Assembly (NCBI GenBank): GCA_965198485.1
Contig: CBDAPQ010000005.1
Coordinates: 992,001-1,056,000, forward strand
Origin: RH-AL1 sp965198485
Lineage (GTDB): Bacteria; Pseudomonadota; Alphaproteobacteria; Rhizobiales; Beijerinckiaceae
Reading direction: 5' to 3'
Length of the DNA stretch: 64,000 bases
Below the pieces are notes generated by a model. That model was not told the DNA's origin. It saw only the letters and a list, made by a program, of their open reading frames with translations, and did not search any database. Every line of letters begins with the position of its first letter. Within the stretch, counting starts at the first letter, position 1. A program made the position numbers and the translations under genes. This document shows, in pieces, positions 60,001 through 64,000 of the stretch.

Positions 60001-60672
60001 TTAGATCTTGCGAGTGTAGATGATGATCGAGAGGTAGGTCATCGGCAAAGAGAGGAGCGTTTCCGGTCCATGCACGCCTCCTGAGTCAAAGAGGAGCGAA
60101 TCTCCTGGCCGCAGGTGATACGTGCGGTCGGCGTGGCGGTAAACCACTTCGCCGCTGAGCATATAGATGAACTCGGCCCCGGCATGCCTGAAGTTCGTGT
60201 AGGACGAGGCGTCTTTCTCCAAAGTGATAAGGTAAGGCTCGATCACTATATCGCCGCCGAGAGCATGACCGAGCAGTTCGTAGACATGTCCGACCTTCGA
60301 GCCGCGGCGCTCGATGATGACGCCTTGTCCCTTTTGCACAAAGGAGCAGTCTCGCTTGTCCTCAAACGCCGTGAACAATGAACTCAGCGGCACGTTAAGG
60401 GCCGATGCGAGCGAATTGATCGTGGTCAAGGAGGGGGAGATCTGGCCGTTCTCGATCTTTGAAAGCATTCCAATCGAGATGATCGCGGCGCTCGCAAGAT
60501 CGCTGACAGAGAGATCGCGTTCGCGGCGCAGGAGCCGTATCTGAGATCCGAGCGCACTTTCGAGCGTGCGCGGCCTTTCGACTGGAGCGCTGGACAGGGT
60601 TGTCAGGCCCGCTTGGGGGTCTTCTGACAAGGGGCGCTGATTCGTCTTCAATCGTGACCTGCTTAACGTCAT
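60001..60672 (-). CDS. XRE-family regulator with C-terminal cupin domain
   Basis: The product of about 223 residues has an XRE helix-turn-helix (LGSQIRLLRRERDLSVSDLA and SIGMLSKIENGQISPSLTTINSLASAL, about residues 42-88) and a C-terminal cupin (FRHAGAEFIYMLSGEVVYRH, then YHLRPGDSLLFDSGGVHGPE, about 160-205). This is the common small-molecule-sensing repressor or activator type. Starts at ATG 60672 or GTG 60690 are both possible. It converges on the dmf operon end and is a candidate controller of it or of the porin gene. Confidence 0.8.
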   Translation of the reverse strand: MTLSRSRLKTNQRPLSEDPQAGLTTLSSAPVERPRTLESALGSQIRLLRRERDLSVSDLASAAIISIGMLSKIENGQISPSLTTINSLASALNVPLSSLFTAFEDKRDCSFVQKGQGVIIERRGSKVGHVYELLGHALGGDIVIEPYLITLEKDASSYTNFRHAGAEFIYMLSGEVVYRHADRTYHLRPGDSLLFDSGGVHGPETLLSLPMTYLSIIIYTRKI

Positions 60673-60763
60673 TGTCGAGTGTGTGCACACGAGCCCAAAT
60701 GTTGAAAGAGCTTCCTCCGCAATCGCGCCGTTAAATTGGTCTCAGATCCTGGTTCGACAGCCG

Positions 60764-61489
60764 TCATGCGCTGATCGGCTTACCTTTTCCGTCGACCGGC
60801 GCATCAAAATGCCGCTGCGTCATGGCGTAATGCATCAAGGCCGAGCGGTCCCGCAAATCGAGCTTTTTCATGACCCTCGCGATGTGCACCCGTACTGTGT
60901 GCGGGCTGAGCTTCAGCTCCTCGGCGATCAGAGTAACCGCCTTTCCTAAGCCTATAAGGTTCACCACCTCCGTCTCGCGGACGGTCAGACGCCGGCGTGA
61001 GCCGTTGACGCCGACCTCCGCCGTCAATTGACTTGAGGCGTCTGAGAAGTCGATCTGATCCCTCGCAAGTCCGGCCGCCCTCGGCACCGCCACCTCGCCG
61101 ATCAGAAGGAGTTTGAGGCAGGCAAGGACGTCCTCTCTGGTTCCGTTCAGGCCAATGATGCCGAGGGCACCGTAGAAGATCGCCTTCATAGCCCGTTCGC
61201 GCTCAGCTGTGGCGACAATGACGGCAATGACTGCGCGAGGCGCAAGTTTGCGGATATGAGCGAAAAGGGCCTCTTCTTCATCCGCGACGAGGTTGTCTTC
61301 GACGTAGACGGAAGTGAGGTCCGGATGCGTGCGAAGAGCTTGGTGGAATGCTACGCCGGTGGAAGCCATGATGACATGGCAATCCTCGGCGATTTCGGTG
61401 AGCAGCCTAGCCAAGCTGTCTCGGACGATCCAAGCTCTGTCCGCGATAAGGATCTTTCGCGCCTGAGGCCACGAGACTTCACTAATCAA
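60764..61489 (-). CDS. LuxR/NarL-type two-domain regulator (possible DmfR role)
   Basis: The 241-residue protein has a receiver-like N-terminal domain (KILIADRAWIVRDSLARLLTEI; the Asp region reads SVYVEDNLVADEEE, so the normal phosphorylation pocket is poorly kept) and a C-terminal LuxR helix-turn-helix (RRLTVRETEVVNLIGLGKAV, then LKLSPHTVRVHIARVMKKLDLRDR, about 168-215). A LuxR-family regulator, DmfR, controls dmfA1A2 in Paracoccus, so the same role is plausible here, but identity with DmfR was not tested. It is divergent from the porin gene. Confidence 0.75.
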   Translation of the reverse strand: MISEVSWPQARKILIADRAWIVRDSLARLLTEIAEDCHVIMASTGVAFHQALRTHPDLTSVYVEDNLVADEEEALFAHIRKLAPRAVIAVIVATAERERAMKAIFYGALGIIGLNGTREDVLACLKLLLIGEVAVPRAAGLARDQIDFSDASSQLTAEVGVNGSRRRLTVRETEVVNLIGLGKAVTLIAEELKLSPHTVRVHIARVMKKLDLRDRSALMHYAMTQRHFDAPVDGKGKPISA

Positions 61490-61785
61490 GGGCGCTCCCG
61501 ACGAACGTTCTACGCTACTGCCACAACCGACAATTTATCCTATACATAGGTTTGCCGCACGGCTTTGTACATCACAGCGCACCGCGTCACAGCGCGTGAT
61601 CAAGGCGATTTTATGTGATGAAAATATCGCGAAAAAGGCGGGCTCGCGTCCAGCGCCACAAATTGTTTGACCGAGCGCTACATCGCGTAGTTACTTTGAT
61701 TACCATGCACACTGGTTCGCACACCGCTCGGGGGAGCGCGCGAACTCTTTCAGGGATGGTCGGCATTCGGGGGGGATCTGAAACA
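61490..61785. promoter_or_regulatory. Divergent control region between the LuxR-type gene and the porin gene
   Basis: The 296 bases hold no supported gene. An AT-rich word TTTATCCTATACATAG at about 61531-61546 may contain a -10 for the LuxR-type gene or the porin. The repeated CGCACCGCGTCACAGCGCG near 61577-61595 contains two close copies of CACAGCGC, a possible operator. GGGGGGAT at 61769-61777 precedes ATG 61786. Confidence 0.4.
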
Positions 61786-63231
61786 ATGAAAGTGCAAGAC
61801 GTGAGCCGCAGGCGTGGCCTAGCAGCCACTACGATCGTCGTTGCTCTAGCTGGCTGGTCGACCGCGCCGGCCTTCGCGCAGGACCGCGGCACTGATCCGC
61901 CGATCAACGGCAATCCCGGCAACATCAGCCCGAAGATCGTCGCCGGCAACGCGCCCAAGCCCGATGTTTCGCCCGGCTTCACCGGCCCGCTCGCGACCTT
62001 CGCCGCGCCGCTCGCCGCCAAAGGCATCACCTTCCACGCGATCGCCCTCAACTTCTCGGAGGTAAACCCGAGCCTCGGCCTGCAGCGCGGCCGCGGCGCC
62101 AACTCGCTTTACGTCATCGAGGGCGTCGACGCCGATCTCGGCAAGCTTCTGGGCCTGTCAGGCCTGTCGCTGCACTACGAGAACGTATTCTTCCCGGCGA
62201 CGGAGAACCTCAACATCGCCCCGCAGATCGGCGACAGCCAGGTCGGCTACCAGCCGCCCTTCACGCCGCGGATCGCGCGTCTCTCGCGCGCCACGGTCGA
62301 ACAGAAGGCCTTTGGCGATCACCTCGACGTCGAGGTCGGCGCGACGCATCCCGCCTATTACTACGCCCTGTTCAACTGCGACTCGATCAACAGCTGCTTC
62401 CAGGACATCCTGTACCTCAACGCTGGCTATACGTCCTACAAGTTCTCCGTGCCCGGCGCCAACGTTGCCTACCAGATCACGCCGACGGTCTACGCCCAGG
62501 CCGGCGTCTTCGCTGAGCAGCAGAACGCCAACGTCCAGGTCGGCTACGACTTCTCGAGGGACAAGTACAACGGCGTTCTCGGCATGGGAGAGATCGGTTC
62601 GAAAACGACCTTCGCGACAAACCCCTATCCCTACAGCATATCGCTGACGGGTTTCTTTACGACCCAGAACCATGTCGACTTCAACGCGGCTTCCGCCTAC
62701 GGCGGCCCGACGCGCATCTCCGATGGCACCTCCGGCATCGTCGTGCAGGCCGATAAGGTGGTCTGGCGGCGCGACGGCGGCGCCGATCCCACGAACGTCT
62801 CGCCCACCGCGCTGAAGTTCTACACCAGCATCGGCACCGCGATCGACTCGACGACGCCGATCCAGTCGGATATCTACGCCGGCGTGACGCTGCTGTCGCC
62901 CTTCGCCGGACGTCCCGCCGACCGCTACGGCCTCAAGTTCAATTGGGAGCGGCTGAACCCGAGTTACACGCAATACCTCACCGCGGCCAACGCCGTGTCC
63001 GGCGGACCAGGCAACTCCTCGCCCTACCAGCGCGACAAGTTCATCTTCGAGGCCAACGCCCACCTGCAGCTGCCGCTTGGCATGGCGTTTGAGCCCGTCG
63101 TGCAATACGCGATCAACCCGAACTCCTTCTTCAATCCGCTGACTCCGACCAAGGCGCACACTGGCGTCTACCTCGGCGGCACCTACGTCATACCGATCGG
63201 CGTCATCCTCGGCTTCGCCGCGGCGAGTTGA
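61786..63231 (+). CDS. OprB-type carbohydrate-selective porin
   Basis: From ATG 61786 the protein has 481 residues with a signal peptide (RRRGLAATTIVVALAGWSTA, cleavage after AFAQ near residue 30). The mature part is a beta-barrel with GLSLHYENVFFPATENLN, the OprB-like DHLDVEVGATHPAYYYALFNC near residue 180, LYLNAGYTSYKFSVPGANVAY and YAQAGVFAEQQNANVQVGYDF (about 240-262). The barrel-end motif is GVYLGGTYVIPIGVILGF. OprB relatives pass small neutral solutes, so it could admit DMF or urea. The frame is open upstream to 61615, but that part lacks signal character. Confidence 0.75.
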   Translation: MKVQDVSRRRGLAATTIVVALAGWSTAPAFAQDRGTDPPINGNPGNISPKIVAGNAPKPDVSPGFTGPLATFAAPLAAKGITFHAIALNFSEVNPSLGLQRGRGANSLYVIEGVDADLGKLLGLSGLSLHYENVFFPATENLNIAPQIGDSQVGYQPPFTPRIARLSRATVEQKAFGDHLDVEVGATHPAYYYALFNCDSINSCFQDILYLNAGYTSYKFSVPGANVAYQITPTVYAQAGVFAEQQNANVQVGYDFSRDKYNGVLGMGEIGSKTTFATNPYPYSISLTGFFTTQNHVDFNAASAYGGPTRISDGTSGIVVQADKVVWRRDGGADPTNVSPTALKFYTSIGTAIDSTTPIQSDIYAGVTLLSPFAGRPADRYGLKFNWERLNPSYTQYLTAANAVSGGPGNSSPYQRDKFIFEANAHLQLPLGMAFEPVVQYAINPNSFFNPLTPTKAHTGVYLGGTYVIPIGVILGFAAAS

Positions 63232-63235
63232 GAAC

Positions 63236-63280
63236 TTCGGGGACCAGAGGCTATGATCCGCTAAGCGTCGGGTCCCCGAA
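63236..63280 (+). terminator. Inverted repeat after the porin gene
   Basis: TTCGGGGACC (63236-63245) is the exact reverse complement of GGTCCCCGAA (63271-63280), with a 25-base loop and TATATGGG following. It begins five bases after the porin stop and ends 51 bases before ureE. The stem is perfect but the loop is long and no U run follows, so an attenuator or operator is possible too. Confidence 0.45.
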
Positions 63281-63330
63281 TATATGGGTGGGTATTCAGT
63301 CGAAGGTCGCAGGACCGGGAGCAATCGACG

Positions 63331-63786
63331 GTGCGTCTGATCGAACACGTGATCGGTACCAGGCATGATGCGGTGTTGTCCGACGTGCTCCATCGTCTCG
63401 CGCACCGCGATCTGGTGGACGTGCTCGTGATCGAAAGCGCAGAGCTTCAGCGCCGCCGCTTTCGGGCAGTCACGTCGCGCGGTGAAAACATCGCCATCGC
63501 TCTGCCGCGCGACCAGACCCTGCACGACGGCGCCGTGCTGGTACTCGAGCCCGACCACGCCCTGCTCGTGCGCGTGTCTGCACCTCGTTGGATGCGGATC
63601 GTCCCGCGCGATGCCGCCGCGGCCTTGGAGATCGGTTATCACGCCGGTAATCTGCACTGGCGCGTCAAGTTCGATGGATCGAGCCTGATGGTCGCCGTGG
63701 AAGGAGCAGAGGACGGCTATCGCGCCCGGATACGGCGGATGATCGATGCCGCCGCGGTCACGATCGAGATCGCCGAACCGTGCTGA
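63331..63786 (+). CDS. ureE: Urease accessory protein UreE
   Basis: The 151-residue nickel metallochaperone starts at GTG 63331. It contains LTLPRDQ-like IALPRDQTLHDGAVLVLEPD near residue 57, VRVSAPRWMRIVPRDAAAAL near 80, the family block EIGYHAGNLHWRVKFDGSSL near 102 with the conserved His, and EDGYRARIRRMI near 128. There is no His-rich tail. It delivers nickel to apo-urease. Only ureE and the start of ureF are in the window; the structural genes may lie to the right or elsewhere. It overlaps the ureF reading frame. Confidence 0.85.
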   Translation: MRLIEHVIGTRHDAVLSDVLHRLAHRDLVDVLVIESAELQRRRFRAVTSRGENIAIALPRDQTLHDGAVLVLEPDHALLVRVSAPRWMRIVPRDAAAALEIGYHAGNLHWRVKFDGSSLMVAVEGAEDGYRARIRRMIDAAAVTIEIAEPC

Positions 63787-64000
63787 CCATGCTCCTCGCC
63801 ATGCAGCAGGCCGACGCCGCCTTTCCGAGCGGCGCCTTCGCCTTCTCGAACGGCATCGAGGGCTTGGCCGCTCTTCCCTTCCCCTTCGATCGCGACGCGC
63901 TGCGGCGGCACGCCGAGGCGGCGATCCGCCATCGCTGGGCCGGCACGGATCGCATCGCCATGATCATGGCGCATCGTGTCGCCGACGACCTCGACCGGCT
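63780..64000 (+). CDS. ureF: Urease accessory protein UreF, N-terminal part (runs off the window)
   Basis: After GTG 63780 or ATG 63789 the frame stays open to the window end, about 70 residues. MLLAMQQADAAFPSGAFAFS followed by NGIEGLAALPFPFDRDAL matches the start of UreF, whose signature is a D-x3-P-x-G-x-F-x-x-S-x-G-x-E segment, seen here as DAAFPSGAFAFSNGIE. UreF works with UreD and UreG in loading nickel into urease. The start overlaps the ureE stop, so translation is coupled. Confidence 0.85.
   Translation, partial: MLTMLLAMQQADAAFPSGAFAFSNGIEGLAALPFPFDRDALRRHAEAAIRHRWAGTDRIAMIMAHRVADDLDR

Noticed and set aside
62158..63657. A 499-codon minus-strand frame across the porin and ureE
   Set aside because: It spans two well-supported plus-strand genes and their intergenic inverted repeat; no family text.
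1..64000. CRISPR arrays, tRNA or rRNA genes, plasmid origin genes
   Set aside because: No regularly spaced repeats, no tRNA-like cloverleaf with CCA-side features, no rRNA core sequence and no RepA/ParA-type protein were recognised.

Overview
The window is high-GC DNA from an alphaproteobacterium, most likely Methylobacterium or a close relative (inference). The grounds are the N,N-dimethylformamidase genes, the urease accessory genes, the Hyphomicrobiales-type transporters and insertion sequences, and the many GTG/TTG starts with GGAG-type ribosome sites. No rRNA, tRNA or CRISPR array was seen. The whole stretch looks like accessory DNA: catabolic cassettes separated by IS remnants and broken genes.

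Region 1 (1-2.7 kb) holds the end of an IS5-type transposase, a small helix-turn-helix protein, decayed sequence, an outer-membrane transporter and a small exported protein. Region 2 (2.8-22.7 kb) is a large catabolic cluster in three blocks. Block A (+) has a PEP-mutase/isocitrate-lyase-family enzyme, FUSC protein, SDR, cysteine hydrolase, FAD monooxygenase, an arylmalonate-decarboxylase-like protein and an MFS carrier, plus an opposing MBL hydrolase. Block B (-) has an MFS carrier, GMC oxidoreductase, a second FAD monooxygenase, a polysaccharide-deacetylase-fold hydrolase and an IclR regulator. Block C (+) has an SDR-fold protein, a second deacetylase-fold hydrolase, a second arylmalonate-decarboxylase-like protein, a small coupled ORF, an amidase and an AbrB-type membrane protein, closed by a LysR regulator. 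The enzyme set suggests oxidation, ring opening and deamidation of an N-heterocyclic or cyclic amide/imide compound; the substrate cannot be read from the sequence.

Region 3 (24-37 kb) concerns organosulfur use. A complete ssuC-ssuB-ssuA-ssuD operon sits beside a sulfone (sfn) module that is decaying: sfnG is cut by a degenerate IS5-family element with a TAA target duplication, an FMN reductase gene is multiply frameshifted, and one sfnB and an MFS gene each carry a frameshift. Region 4 (37.7-50 kb) has a kinase/receiver/receiver-kinase signalling trio, then a graveyard of broken genes (ABC ATPase, receiver, GrlR-like, SRAP, small membrane protein, lipase, 6PGDH-like, amidohydrolase/IstB chimera, recombinase, TetR), with an intact quinone-oxidoreductase-type dehydrogenase and LysR gene among them.

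Region 5 (50-64 kb) is the most coherent system. A five-gene ABC transporter of the urea/short-chain-amide type runs straight into dmfA1 and dmfA2, the two subunits of N,N-dimethylformamidase, which splits DMF to dimethylamine and formate. These are followed with overlapping or near-overlapping junctions by a Rieske-oxygenase-like protein that has lost metal ligands, a Sel1-repeat protein and a 107-residue unknown protein. An XRE-cupin regulator, a LuxR-type regulator, an OprB-type porin and ureE/ureF follow. The likely logic is porin, then ABC importer, then DMFase, with nitrogen and one-carbon units passed to central metabolism. The accessory genes after dmfA2 are the least explained part of the window.
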